From the NCBI RefSeq assembly GCF_017916365.1, contig NZ_JAFMSU010000001.1:1703028-1767027 (forward strand): a DNA stretch of 64,000 nt, in the 5' to 3' direction. The translations under genes and the position numbers were made by a program. Shown piece by piece: positions 1 through 8,236 of the stretch; positions within the stretch are counted from its first letter, which is position 1; the number at the start of each line of letters is the position of its first letter. The stretch is from Rufibacter roseolus (GTDB taxonomy: Bacteria; Bacteroidota; Bacteroidia; Cytophagales; Hymenobacteraceae). The notes below the pieces were generated by a model that searched no databases, was not told the origin of the DNA, and saw only the letters and a list, made by a program, of their open reading frames with translations.

Positions 1-260
1 TATTTAAGCCAATGGAAAATTATAAGCACTTGAGGCTGCAGGCAGCTCAAATAAATTAGTTTATTGGTGGAGAGATTATGATTTGCTTTTAGAGCCTATT
101 TTCCTAAAAATGATACAAAAACAGAAGTTGTAAGTCAGCAGTATTGCCAAAGAACAAACACCTGAACTTCAGCCTCGGCTGAGGGAACTCCGGAGCCTTT
201 AGCCCAACAGTAAGTTAGCAGCAATTCATCTAATGATCATAATCTTAATGCTTGTTGCAT

Positions 261-749
261 ATGGCAAAGACAATTAACCAACGCATGACTGTTAATCTGG
301 AGGGCGATTTTGTGGTGTTCCTGATTGGAATGCGTATCAATCGCTTTTGGAAATTTCATAAATGGTTACCAGTGGCAAGAGCCATGCCTAAGATGCTGAA
401 AGAGCTTTCTCAGAAACCGGAGAGGGGTTTTTTGGGCTTTCAATTTAACGGCGGCATTCTGCCGGTGATTGTTCAGTACTGGAAATCGTTTGAACAACTG
501 GAGGCTTATGCCAAAGGCAGAACGGGTTACCATTACCCCGCCTGGAAGGAGTTCAACACCAAAATAAAAAGTAATGGTGATGTAGGCATCTGGCATGAAA
601 CCTACAAGGTCAGGGCCGGAGAGTACGAGTGTATTTACAACAACATGCCCAGATATGGCTTGGGTAAAGTTGGTGACTTAGTGCCGGCTGTTGGTAGTAG
701 AGAATATTCTGCCCAAAGGATTTCCCTAAAAAGCACTGGCAGCCGCTAA
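261..749 (+). CDS. DUF4188 family protein
   Basis: A 162-residue soluble protein with no signal peptide or membrane segment. The opening (MAKTINQRMTV, then DFVVFLIGMRIN) and the middle (ERGFLGFQF, then YWKSFEQLEAYA, then HYPAW and GIWHETY) match what I know of DUF4188, a family sometimes labelled monooxygenase-like because of a dimeric ferredoxin-like fold; no cofactor site can be shown and the reaction is unknown. A TTG nine bases upstream gives three more residues, but the ATG at 261 fits the family start better; no Shine-Dalgarno is visible. It stands alone and converges on the Kelch gene at 936, with a long hairpin between them. Confidence 0.8.
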   Translation: MAKTINQRMTVNLEGDFVVFLIGMRINRFWKFHKWLPVARAMPKMLKELSQKPERGFLGFQFNGGILPVIVQYWKSFEQLEAYAKGRTGYHYPAWKEFNTKIKSNGDVGIWHETYKVRAGEYECIYNNMPRYGLGKVGDLVPAVGSREYSAQRISLKSTGSR

Positions 750-862
750 CGTATTGGCGCTTTATGAGTGCAAGCCTTATGTACCTATTTTCAACCGGGA
801 ACCGACATTAACAGGAGAACTAAATTTGAACTGAGATTTTCCCGATATGCCACCTTCACAAA

Positions 863-930
863 GTGCTTGTCCAGGAGCTTGGCCTTCTACTCCCAGCCGT
901 GAGGGAAAGGCCATGCTCCTGGACAAGCAC
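863..930. repeat. Long intergenic hairpin between convergent genes
   Basis: Arms 863-886 and 907-930 are reverse complements at 23 of 24 positions and can be extended by one pair outside (862/931) and a few pairs inside, leaving a loop of about 14-20 nt. It lies between the convergent DUF4188 and Kelch genes, ending 6 nt from the Kelch stop codon, so it may terminate transcription from both sides. There is no T-run. The larger loop and GC-rich arms set it apart from the 4-nt-loop hairpins elsewhere in the window. Confidence 0.75.
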
Positions 931-935
931 TCACC

Positions 936-2372
936 TCAGAATTCCAGCCTCCAGACTTGGTTTGAAAGGGAAAATAGATTCCCTCCAAAGGTGGCACCCC
1001 CCGCCAGGTAGACTTCATTGCCAGCGGAGACGATAGTTTCATATTGGATCGCATCTTGGGGCAGTACCCCGATCGACCAGGTGCGGGTCCCCAGATCGTA
1101 AATATCGAACCGGTGGGTATCTTGCCCTATATTCCGGAAGAAGAGTAGCTTGTTATTCTTCAAAACGGCGTTGTTCGCCATAAACCCGGGAAGGGCGGGC
1201 TGGAACAGCGGGGCGAAGGAGATTTCCCCCGAGGTCGCGTTCCACTTCTCCATAGCGCAGCCTCCCAGCCAGTAGACATCGTCCGCCACGGCAAGGCCGG
1301 CCAAATGCCCCATAGTATAGTTCAGGGAGGCCGTGGACCAGGAGCCTGTGGCACCGTCATACACATCCACCTTGTTTGAGGGGGTTGGCTCCCACATGTT
1401 ATCCTTGTACCCACCCGCAAAAAACACTTTCCCGCCCCCAGCTACGGCGGTGATAAGCCCTCGGGGCTCGCTCAGGGTGGTTGTGGACCATTGCTCGGTG
1501 GACAAGTCGTAGATGTCCACCCGGTCAGAAGGAGTGAAATTCGCATCCTTCTCCCCACCCGCGAAAAACACCTTGTCGCCAAAGGTCGCCGCCGAGACGT
1601 ACGCCCGGGGCTCGCTCAGCGTGGCCACCGACCAGGCACCCGTGGCCGCGTCATAGATATCGACTGTGGAGAAATAAAGGTCGGGGGTGCCAATATCGCC
1701 ACTGGACAGCCTGCCTCCGGCAAAAAACACCTTGCCACTGACTGCCGCCGCAGCAATGGCGGAGCGCGCCTCGCTCAGCCGAGCCGTCGACCACCGCCCA
1801 GTGGACGCGTCGAAGATATCCACCCGGGAGGAGCCTTGGCCGTTAATGCCCGCGGCCGACCATGAGGCGCCCGCAAACATTATCTTAGTGCCAACCGTCA
1901 CTCCTGCCATCATGGCCCTCGCCTCTGACAGGGTGCCGAAGGGTACTAGCCGGGCGGTGACTAAGGGCCGGCCGGTGCTATCGCAGGAGATATCTACGAA
2001 CCCTGAGTTCACTGTCACCTGCACGGTGTCCCTGGCCACCCTGCCCGCCGCGTCCCTCACGGTCAGGACAAATCCGTAGTTGCCTGGGACAAGGTTGTAA
2101 ACCTCAGTTCTAGCGGTATTTTTGGATTCTATCCGGAAATAGTCTGGACCGTAGGTTTTAGTCCAATCATAGCCTGTGATCTGTGAGTTGAGGCTGGTGG
2201 AGTTGCTGCCGTCAAGAACGACACTGTTCGGCGGGGGGGTGATGGTTTGGTCCGGGCCGGCGTCTGCTTTCAAGACCATATCCGGTCCAGTGCCTTCGTC
2301 ATCATCATTGCAGGAGGCAAAGGGAAGGATCGCCAGCAGCAGGGCCATGGATGCTTTCAAGAGTGGTTTCAT
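936..2372 (-). CDS. PKD-Kelch repeat lipoprotein, copy 1
   Basis: A 478-residue predicted surface or periplasmic lipoprotein. A signal peptide ends in a lipobox (PFASC, Cys21) followed by an acidic NDDDEG stretch of the kind that can direct Bacteroidota lipoproteins to the cell surface. Residues about 35-125 form a PKD-like beta-sandwich (ADAGPDQT, then VLDGSNSTS, then LTVRDAAGR). From about 145 come at least five Kelch-type blades with the recurring pattern GGKVFFAGG, then VDIYDAATGAWS, then LSEPR, which should close into a beta-propeller. No enzyme residues are recognisable, so binding of protein or carbohydrate is the likeliest role. It is clearly paralogous to the gene at 3720, and the homology continues about 100-140 bp upstream of both starts. 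Confidence 0.85.
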   Translation of the reverse strand: MKPLLKASMALLLAILPFASCNDDDEGTGPDMVLKADAGPDQTITPPPNSVVLDGSNSTSLNSQITGYDWTKTYGPDYFRIESKNTARTEVYNLVPGNYGFVLTVRDAAGRVARDTVQVTVNSGFVDISCDSTGRPLVTARLVPFGTLSEARAMMAGVTVGTKIMFAGASWSAAGINGQGSSRVDIFDASTGRWSTARLSEARSAIAAAAVSGKVFFAGGRLSSGDIGTPDLYFSTVDIYDAATGAWSVATLSEPRAYVSAATFGDKVFFAGGEKDANFTPSDRVDIYDLSTEQWSTTTLSEPRGLITAVAGGGKVFFAGGYKDNMWEPTPSNKVDVYDGATGSWSTASLNYTMGHLAGLAVADDVYWLGGCAMEKWNATSGEISFAPLFQPALPGFMANNAVLKNNKLLFFRNIGQDTHRFDIYDLGTRTWSIGVLPQDAIQYETIVSAGNEVYLAGGATFGGNLFSLSNQVWRLEF

Positions 2373-2528
2373 AAAAGCGGCTTTTTAATGTGCTTCGGTT
2401 GAGGAGAATGGCATGAAACAATCCGCCTTGGCGATGCAGAATGGCATTTCAGGGAGGCTGAAGGGTACTCAATAGGCAAGCCAGAAGCGGAGCTGGTTGC
2501 CGATATATCCGTCAAACTGGGGTAGTCC

Positions 2529-3335
2529 CTACTTTGTGCCGGCTACTGCTTTTGCCGGTTTCCTGTCGGCCCTCTGGTAGGTCGCACCCCACTCATGCAC
2601 CTTGCCGGCCAGTGTGGTGACAATGAATTTCATCACATACCTGTCTCCCTGGATTCTGGTGGTTACGTCTATTTTGTCTGTCTCATTTGCCGGTGGGTGC
2701 GCCAAAATGAACTTAGGCACCATCTTTTTCCCGGAGAGGGTGTAGGAGCCTAGGATCACTGCTTTTACCTCTTCCCCGTTTCTCCCGACCAACATGAAGT
2801 GCGTGGGGGTAATAAGCTGAAATTCCTTGCTGACCGGGTCGTTCACCCTCTTGCCGTTCTCCATATGGTAGGAGGAGACCAGGTTCCATGCCCCCACCAG
2901 TGACTTGTCTGCGTTGGGGGTGCCGTTCACCTTCCGGTACACCTCGTGGAGTTCCACTTTCTTGCCATCGGGCAGCAGGATATGGCCGTCCTGGAAGAGC
3001 CTGTCTCCCTCGACCCGCATGGTGAAGGCGGTGGTGGTGGGGTCGTCCAGTTTCTCGACGTACTTGTTGCCTGTCAGGGTGTAGGTTCCATAGCCACCTC
3101 CCATCCGCAGGGTGTCTCTTACCATGCCCTTCACCACGTACATCCAGTGGGTGGGGGTGATGACCTTGTATTGCTTCACCGCGTTTACGTCCCGATTAAT
3201 GGGTTCGCCGTCTTCGTTCTTCCCGGTCATGGAGAGCATCTCCCAGGTTCCTACGATGGAAGGGGAAGTTTGGGCTTGCAGCTGTGCTACGAAGACACAG
3301 AGCAATACCACAGCGAGAATGGTTGTCCTTTTCAT
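2529..3335 (-). CDS. Secreted two-domain lipocalin-like protein (DUF4488-like)
   Basis: A 268-residue exported protein with a clear signal peptide (LAVVLLCVFVAQLQAQ). The mature part holds two internally repeated domains, about 26-135 and 143-250. Each starts with a G/A-x-W motif (IVGTWEMLS and LVGAWNLVS), continues with a KxFQ/KQYKxITPTHxM block, then YTLTGNK or YTLSGKK, and ends with GDR plus beta strands. This is a small lipocalin-like barrel seen in Bacteroidota secreted proteins. I assign DUF4488 tentatively; ligand and role are unknown. It lies between two Kelch lipoprotein paralogues on the same strand, and its 3' end abuts the duplicated upstream region of copy 1. Confidence 0.7.
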   Translation of the reverse strand: MKRTTILAVVLLCVFVAQLQAQTSPSIVGTWEMLSMTGKNEDGEPINRDVNAVKQYKVITPTHWMYVVKGMVRDTLRMGGGYGTYTLTGNKYVEKLDDPTTTAFTMRVEGDRLFQDGHILLPDGKKVELHEVYRKVNGTPNADKSLVGAWNLVSSYHMENGKRVNDPVSKEFQLITPTHFMLVGRNGEEVKAVILGSYTLSGKKMVPKFILAHPPANETDKIDVTTRIQGDRYVMKFIVTTLAGKVHEWGATYQRADRKPAKAVAGTK

Positions 3336-3604
3336 GATACTGCTTTTTTTAACTGTGAATGGATCCTGTGATCCCTTATATAATTTACAGATAAGATTTG
3401 ACAGATGAAAGGTAATTGTAGGCTATCTTGTCTGCTATTCAGTAAGTTATAAGGTGGAACCTTTGCGAAAGGAAGGGGGCGTTGCGAATGTAGGTAGCGG
3501 GTGTGTTGATGTAAGGGCGGAACAATGGGAACCGATTCCTGCAGGGATTGCGGAGCCGCAATCAACTGAATGATAGGATTGGTTTGTGTGCAAAATGTGT
3601 GCAA

Positions 3605-3665
3605 ACAAAAAAGCCACTCACAAGTTTGTTCTCGTAAGTGGCTCGTTCTTAAGTGGTCGCGTAGG
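3605..3665 (-). other. tRNA-Arg 3'-end remnant followed by terminator hairpin
   Basis: Bases 3653-3665 are identical to 5964-5976, the 3' acceptor end of the intact tRNA-Arg gene. Read on the minus strand, the fragment is followed by a hairpin (arms 3637-3643 and 3612-3618) and a T-run, which is the layout of a tRNA 3' end plus its own terminator. The rest of a tRNA is absent. This is what remains at the far end of an element that integrated in a tRNA 3' end. The match is only 13 bp, so chance or mere duplication remains possible. Confidence 0.45.
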
Positions 3666-3719
3666 AACATCACCTTTCTGTCAGTAAGCGTAATTCCTGC
3701 TATCCACGATTCTTCTATC

Positions 3720-5153
3720 TCAGAACTCAAGCCTCCAAACCTGATTTGAAAGGGAAATTAGATTTCCTCCATAGGTGGCGCCCCCCGCTAGGTAGACCTC
3801 GTTGCCGGCGGAGACAATGGTTTTATAATTTATCACATCCTGGGGTAGCACCCCGATGGACCAGGTGCGGGTAGCCAGGTCGTAGATGTCGAACATGTGG
3901 GCGTCATCCCCGGCACCCCTGAAGAAGAGTATTTTGTTGTCCTTCACCACGGCTTGGTTATTCATTGGGTTAGGGGTGGCGGGTTTGAACAGCTGCTCAA
4001 CAGAGGTTTCGCCCGTCCTCACGTTTCTCCTCTCCATCGTGCAGCCCCCCAGCCAGTATACCTCATCCGCCAACGCAAGGCCGTTCAGGGACCCCATCGG
4101 ATACGTTAGGGAGTCTGTGGACCAGGAGTCACTCGCCCCATTGTACACATCGATCCTGTCGGAAGGCACGGAGTCCCATAAGCTCTCCTTTTGCCCACCC
4201 GCGAAGTACACCTTGCCTCCGGCCGATACGGCGGCGATAAGCCCCCGGGGCTCACTTAGGGTGGCGGTGGACCATTGGCCTGTGGAAAGGTCGTAGATGT
4301 CCACCCTGTCTGAGACTGAATAGTTTGCACCCCTCTCCCCACCCGCGAAGAACACCTTGTTCCCCAGGACCGCAGCCGAGACAAACGCCCGTGGTTCGCT
4401 CAGTGAGGCCACTGACCAAGTGCCCGTCGCCGTGTCATAGATATCCACCGTGGAAAAGTTCAGGTCAGGGGTGCCGGTGCCGCCGCCGTGCAGCCTGCCT
4501 CCGGCGAAGAATACCTTGCCTCCGGCGGCGATGGCCGCAATAGCAGAGCGCGCCACGCTCAGCCGGGCCGTTGACCAGGTGCCGGTGGCAGCGTCGTAGA
4601 TATCTACCCGGGAGGAGCCGTAGCCGTTGATTCCGGCGCCGGAAAAGGCGGCGCCCGCGAACAGTACCTTAGTGCCGGCCGCCGCCGCTGCCATCCCTGA
4701 CCTTGCCTCCGAGAGGGTGCCGAAGGGAACGAGGCGGGCATTGACGACGGGACGGTCCGTTTGGTCGCAGAGGGGCTCGACGTCCCCTTGATTCACCGTC
4801 ACCTGCACAGTGTCGCTGGACACCCTGCCTGCCGCATCCCTGACCGTAAGCGCGAATCCGTAGATACCCACGACAAGGTTGTATACCTCAGTCTTGGCGG
4901 AATCTTCGTATTGTATCCGGAAGTCGTCTGGACCGTAGGCCTTGGCCCATTCATAGCTAGTGACACGCGAGTCTGGGCTGGTGGAGTTGCTGCCGTCCAG
5001 GCGGGCAGGGCTGAATAAATTGATGGTTTGGTCGGGGCCGGCGTCCGCTTTGAGCATAGTTTCAGGAACGGTGCCTTCGTCGTCGTCATCGCAGGAGGCG
5101 AAGGGGAGGGCCGCCAGCAGCAGTGCCATTGATGCCTTTAGGAGTGATTTCAT
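3720..5153 (-). CDS. PKD-Kelch repeat lipoprotein, copy 2
   Basis: A 477-residue paralogue of the gene at 936 with the same order: lipoprotein signal peptide (PFASC, then DDDDEG), PKD-like domain about 35-125, then Kelch blades with VDIYDAATGTWS, GGKVFFAGG and LSEPR motifs. The ATG at 5153 is chosen because it places a normal signal peptide (starting MKSLLKASM) at the N-terminus and matches copy 1; an upstream in-frame start would add 14 unlikely residues. Substitutions are scattered with no frameshift, so both copies look functional. It lies between the tRNA-Arg remnant and the intact tRNA, so it may have been carried by, or caught within, an integrated segment. Ligand unknown. Confidence 0.85.
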   Translation of the reverse strand: MKSLLKASMALLLAALPFASCDDDDEGTVPETMLKADAGPDQTINLFSPARLDGSNSTSPDSRVTSYEWAKAYGPDDFRIQYEDSAKTEVYNLVVGIYGFALTVRDAAGRVSSDTVQVTVNQGDVEPLCDQTDRPVVNARLVPFGTLSEARSGMAAAAAGTKVLFAGAAFSGAGINGYGSSRVDIYDAATGTWSTARLSVARSAIAAIAAGGKVFFAGGRLHGGGTGTPDLNFSTVDIYDTATGTWSVASLSEPRAFVSAAVLGNKVFFAGGERGANYSVSDRVDIYDLSTGQWSTATLSEPRGLIAAVSAGGKVYFAGGQKESLWDSVPSDRIDVYNGASDSWSTDSLTYPMGSLNGLALADEVYWLGGCTMERRNVRTGETSVEQLFKPATPNPMNNQAVVKDNKILFFRGAGDDAHMFDIYDLATRTWSIGVLPQDVINYKTIVSAGNEVYLAGGATYGGNLISLSNQVWRLEF

Positions 5154-5913
5154 AAAAGCGGCTTTTAAATGTGCTTCGGTTGTGGAGAGTGGCACGGAAC
5201 AAGCCGGACTTGGGGGAATGGCTTTCCAGGGAGGCCGACGGGCACATAAGAGGCAAACCGGGAACTGAGGCGGCGCTGTTTGCCGATCTGCCCGTCAACG
5301 GGAAGAGGAGACGGCAGCTATATAGCTTGAATTTTGATTGAGGAATTGATAGGAGCTTCCTATTACATATACGTTTTATTTAATACAATATACTAAATAA
5401 TACCAAAATATGCTATACTCAACATACCATCCTCAAAGACCAATCCCTCAGCAGGACCCATACAACCGAGCCTGCCGGAACTTAGGCCCACCGGCGTATA
5501 CACCCTCTCCTAATTGAATAGACGCTCGCTGGAGGGTGGCTACTGTCATGTTCGGCCAAGGTGATGAAGGTAAATCCTCCAAGTGGTGCAAAGGGCTGCC
5601 TGATCTTGTATGCACTAATGTGTCAGCGGAGTAGCAGAACATCCGTTTTTCCTTTCTAGCGTACATCCATTAAAGGTCGGCCTACTCTTTCCATGAAAAT
5701 GAACTGCCCTGCCGAAATCCGATCTACCAGTCTGACCCAAAGCGTTTCTATCGGGGAAACACGCCCACCCTCAAATACAAGCTACCGGGGTATGTCACTA
5801 TGCTGCGTAAAAAAGGGAAGATGCGTAGAAAATTATGCACTCTAGGACATAGCTTTTTAAGGGATGAAATGCCGCAGGGAAGCAAAAGTTGTACGTGTAT
5901 GTGTACGCACTAA
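5154..5913. other. Gene-poor stretch with possible decayed coding fragment
   Basis: No convincing intact gene. The first 140 bp resemble the upstream region of Kelch copy 1. Bases about 5340-5425 are very AT-rich and may hold the promoter of Kelch copy 2, though no clear TAnnTTTG box was found. From about 5671 to 5935 on the plus strand, one frame stays open for roughly 85 codons without a start codon and reads like real protein around residues RNPIYQSDPKRFYRG and KLPGYVTML. It may be the tail of a lost gene; I do not recognise the family. Confidence 0.35.
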
Positions 5914-5950
5914 AAGAAAAACGCCTGTAATGCATTGCAGAACAGGCGTT
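5914..5950 (-). terminator. Terminator of tRNA-Arg
   Basis: On the minus strand, a 9-bp stem (5942-5950 with 5920-5928) lies 15 nt after the tRNA 3' end and is followed by a run rich in T (complement of 5914-5920). This is an intrinsic terminator in the right place for the tRNA transcript. Confidence 0.75.
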
Positions 5951-5964
5951 TATAAATTTCTATG

Positions 5965-6038
5965 TGGTCGCGTAGGGAGTCGAACCCCAAACCTTCTGAT
6001 TCGTAGTCAGATGCTCTATCCAGTTGAGCTACGTGACC
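5965..6038 (-). tRNA. tRNA-Arg (anticodon ACG)
   Basis: A full cloverleaf is visible on the minus strand: a 7-bp acceptor stem starting GGTCACG, a D-arm with TAGCTCAACTGGATAGAGC, a perfect 5-bp anticodon stem (TCTGA/TCAGA) around the loop CTACGAA giving anticodon ACG, and a T-arm with loop TTCGACT. The 3' CCA is not encoded. The acceptor stem has one A-C mismatch at position 5/68 (5' GGTCACG against 3' CGCGACC). ACG normally becomes ICG through TadA and reads CGU/CGC/CGA. Confidence 0.95.
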
Positions 6039-6119
6039 ATCGTTTGATTTAGTGTTGCAAAGGTATACCCTTCTTTTGGTTTGCGCAAGTCTTAGGGTGA
6101 AAAAAACTTCAGAAAAATG

Positions 6120-6815
6120 CTATCTGCTTCTGTTTAAGGCTTTTTTAATTGCGTTGTTCAGTAAAAAATATAGGCCTGCCAGGGAAATCACCACCAAACC
6201 GCCCAGTAAAAGCTTGCCCGAGGTGCCGGCATTGGGGTCTTTCAGGAGGGCCAGCAGGTCCTGGGCCTGGGTGCCCATCCAGAAAAAGAAGATGGTGCGC
6301 GGCAACATCCCCAGCATGCTGGCCAACAGGAACCGGCCGCGGGGCACTTGCACCAGCGACAAGACAAAGGTCATAAAGGCAAAGGGTAGCACCGGCGAGA
6401 TGCGCGTGAGAATGATCAGGCTGAGGCTGTGCTCCCGCAGTTCGTTCATCACCCCCTCGGCCTTGGGGAACTGGTGCAGGAAAGCCGTCATCTTGCCATG
6501 GTCAATGAGCCTGGCCACCGCATAGCCAATCAAAGCCGCCACGCCATAAGAGATCACCACCCCCGGGAAAGAACCCCATCCGAAGAAGAAGCCGGTGGCC
6601 AGCGCCACAAACGTGGTGGGCGTGATGGCAAAGGCCATGGTGAGGGAGACAACCAGGAAATAGAGGATCTGCTGCAGCGGGGAGAGGGATTGGAGCAGTT
6701 CCTGGTTATGGTAAAGCCAGAGTGCCAGCCCGGAACTGGCCAAAACCGGGATCACCACCAGCAACAGGGAATAAAGAAGCGTACCAGTATTTTGTTTCAG
6801 GAGTTTCTTCCACAT
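6120..6815 (-). CDS. TVP38/TMEM64 (VTT/DedA-like) membrane protein
   Basis: A 231-residue inner-membrane protein. Hydrophobic segments occur at about 12-35, 47-70, 75-95, 138-165 and 200-222. The core has the VTT/SNARE-associated pattern: FVALATGFFFGWGSFPG, then an alanine/glycine-rich helix, then LREHSLSLIILTRISPVLPF with the conserved R-x-S/P-x-x-P-F turn, then MLGMLPRTIFFFWMG. Family members are implicated in lipid transport or membrane homeostasis; the substrate is not shown by the sequence. It is divergent from the Cys/Met enzyme gene at 6940, and about 125 bp separate the two starts. Confidence 0.88.
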   Translation of the reverse strand: MWKKLLKQNTGTLLYSLLLVVIPVLASSGLALWLYHNQELLQSLSPLQQILYFLVVSLTMAFAITPTTFVALATGFFFGWGSFPGVVISYGVAALIGYAVARLIDHGKMTAFLHQFPKAEGVMNELREHSLSLIILTRISPVLPFAFMTFVLSLVQVPRGRFLLASMLGMLPRTIFFFWMGTQAQDLLALLKDPNAGTSGKLLLGGLVVISLAGLYFLLNNAIKKALNRSR

Positions 6816-6939
6816 AAGCGCCGAATATCGGGTATTTTCTGGAAAGTACGGGAAAACCGCCTCGGTCGCCGAACAAACCCGAACTGGAAACTTGCCTTCA
6901 ATTCTCTAACTTGCGCCGCTACTACCGTATAAGACTTCT

Positions 6940-8079
6940 ATGAAATTCGGAACCAAGACCATACACGCTGGCGTGATGCCAGACCCAACCACCGGCGCCA
7001 TCATGACGCCCATCTACCAGACATCCACCTACGTGCAGCGCTCCCCCGGCGACCACCAGGGCTATGAATATTCGCGTACCCACAATCCCACCCGCAGCGC
7101 CCTGCAAAGCTCTATCGCGGCGCTGGAGAACGGAAAACACGGCCTGTGCTTCGCCTCGGGTATGGCTGCCACCGACTGTATTATCAAGATGCTGAAGCCC
7201 GGCGATGAGGTCATTGCCACCAATGACCTCTACGGTGGCACCTACCGCATCTTCACCAAGGTATTCCAGGAGTACGGCATCAAGTTCCAGTTCGTGTCCA
7301 TGGCCGATATCAGCACCATTGAGCAGTATGTGACCGAGAAAACCAAGATGGTGTGGGTAGAAACGCCTACCAACCCGCTGCTCAATATTATTGACATCAA
7401 AGGCGCCGCCGAGATCTGCCAGAGACGCAACCTGCTGCTGGTGGTAGATAACACCTTCTCAACGCCGTACCTGCAGACCCCACTAGACCTGGGCGCCGAT
7501 ATTGTGATGCACTCCCTTACCAAGTACATGGCCGGTCACTCAGACGTGGTGATGGGCGCCATTGTGGTAAAGGACGATGAACTGGCCGAGCGCCTGGCGT
7601 TCCTGCAGAATGCCTGTGGCGGCACGCCCGGTCCGCAGGACTGCTTCCTGGTGTTGCGCGGCATCAAGACCCTGCACATCCGTATGCAGCGCCACTGCGA
7701 GAACGGTCGCAGGATTGCCGAGTACCTGCGCCAGCACCCCAAAGTGGGCAAAGTGTTCTGGCCGGGTTTCCAGGATCATCCTAACCACCAGATCGCGCAG
7801 GACCAGATGCGTGATTTCGGGGGGATGATCTCCTTTGAGCTGAAGGACGACCAGATCCAGGCTGCTATCCAGGTACTGGAGAAACTGCACTACTTTGCCC
7901 TAGCCGAGTCACTGGGCGGCGTGGAGTCGCTCTGCGGGCACCCGGCCACCATGACGCACGCCAGCATTCCGCAGGTAGAGCGCCTCAAAGGCGGCCTGTC
8001 TGATTCGCTCATCCGCCTTAGCGTGGGCATTGAAGACGTAGAAGACCTCATCGCCGATCTGGAGCAAGCGATTGGGTAA
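6940..8079 (+). CDS. Cystathionine gamma-synthase/lyase family PLP enzyme
   Basis: A 379-residue cytoplasmic enzyme of the Cys/Met metabolism PLP family, full length. The PLP lysine is Lys195 in HSLTKY. Other family marks are the YxR pair in YEYSRTHNPTR (about 42-52), the PLP-stacking region SGMAATDC (73-80), NDLYGGTYR (95-103), ETPTNPLL (141-148), VVDNTFSTP (168-176) and the C-terminal SLGGVESL and RLSVGIED. The reaction is gamma-replacement (cystathionine from an activated homoserine and Cys) or gamma/beta-elimination; the two subfamilies cannot be separated by eye. A strong terminator follows. The gene is isolated, without other sulfur genes nearby. Confidence 0.92.
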   Translation: MKFGTKTIHAGVMPDPTTGAIMTPIYQTSTYVQRSPGDHQGYEYSRTHNPTRSALQSSIAALENGKHGLCFASGMAATDCIIKMLKPGDEVIATNDLYGGTYRIFTKVFQEYGIKFQFVSMADISTIEQYVTEKTKMVWVETPTNPLLNIIDIKGAAEICQRRNLLLVVDNTFSTPYLQTPLDLGADIVMHSLTKYMAGHSDVVMGAIVVKDDELAERLAFLQNACGGTPGPQDCFLVLRGIKTLHIRMQRHCENGRRIAEYLRQHPKVGKVFWPGFQDHPNHQIAQDQMRDFGGMISFELKDDQIQAAIQVLEKLHYFALAESLGGVESLCGHPATMTHASIPQVERLKGGLSDSLIRLSVGIEDVEDLIADLEQAIG

Positions 8080-8144
8080 TGGTTGAATGAGAGATTGAAT
8101 GATTGAGTGAATTTGGGTGACTGAATTCCTGTCAATAGAGAGAA

Positions 8145-8179
8145 AAGCCTGTCTGGTGTTAATGCCGGGCAGGCTTTTT
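8145..8179 (+). terminator. Intrinsic terminator after the Cys/Met PLP enzyme
   Basis: A stem of about 9 bp (8145-8153 with 8168-8176, one G-T pair) is followed by a T-run ending at 8179, 66 nt after the stop codon. Confidence 0.8.
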
Positions 8180-8236
8180 CGTTTTAAGCCGATTTTCTGA
8201 AAAACAGACTTGAAGCAGCCGCTGTTTGTGTGTCTT

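Noticed and set aside
3653-3665. Possible second full tRNA gene
   Set aside because: Only the 3' 13 bases match; no D-arm, anticodon arm or T-arm can be drawn from the flanking bases.
3332-3730. A 132-codon minus-strand open frame between the lipocalin-like gene and Kelch copy 2
   Set aside because: Composition is not protein-like, it has no family signature, and it covers the tRNA remnant, its hairpin and the upstream region of the lipocalin-like gene.
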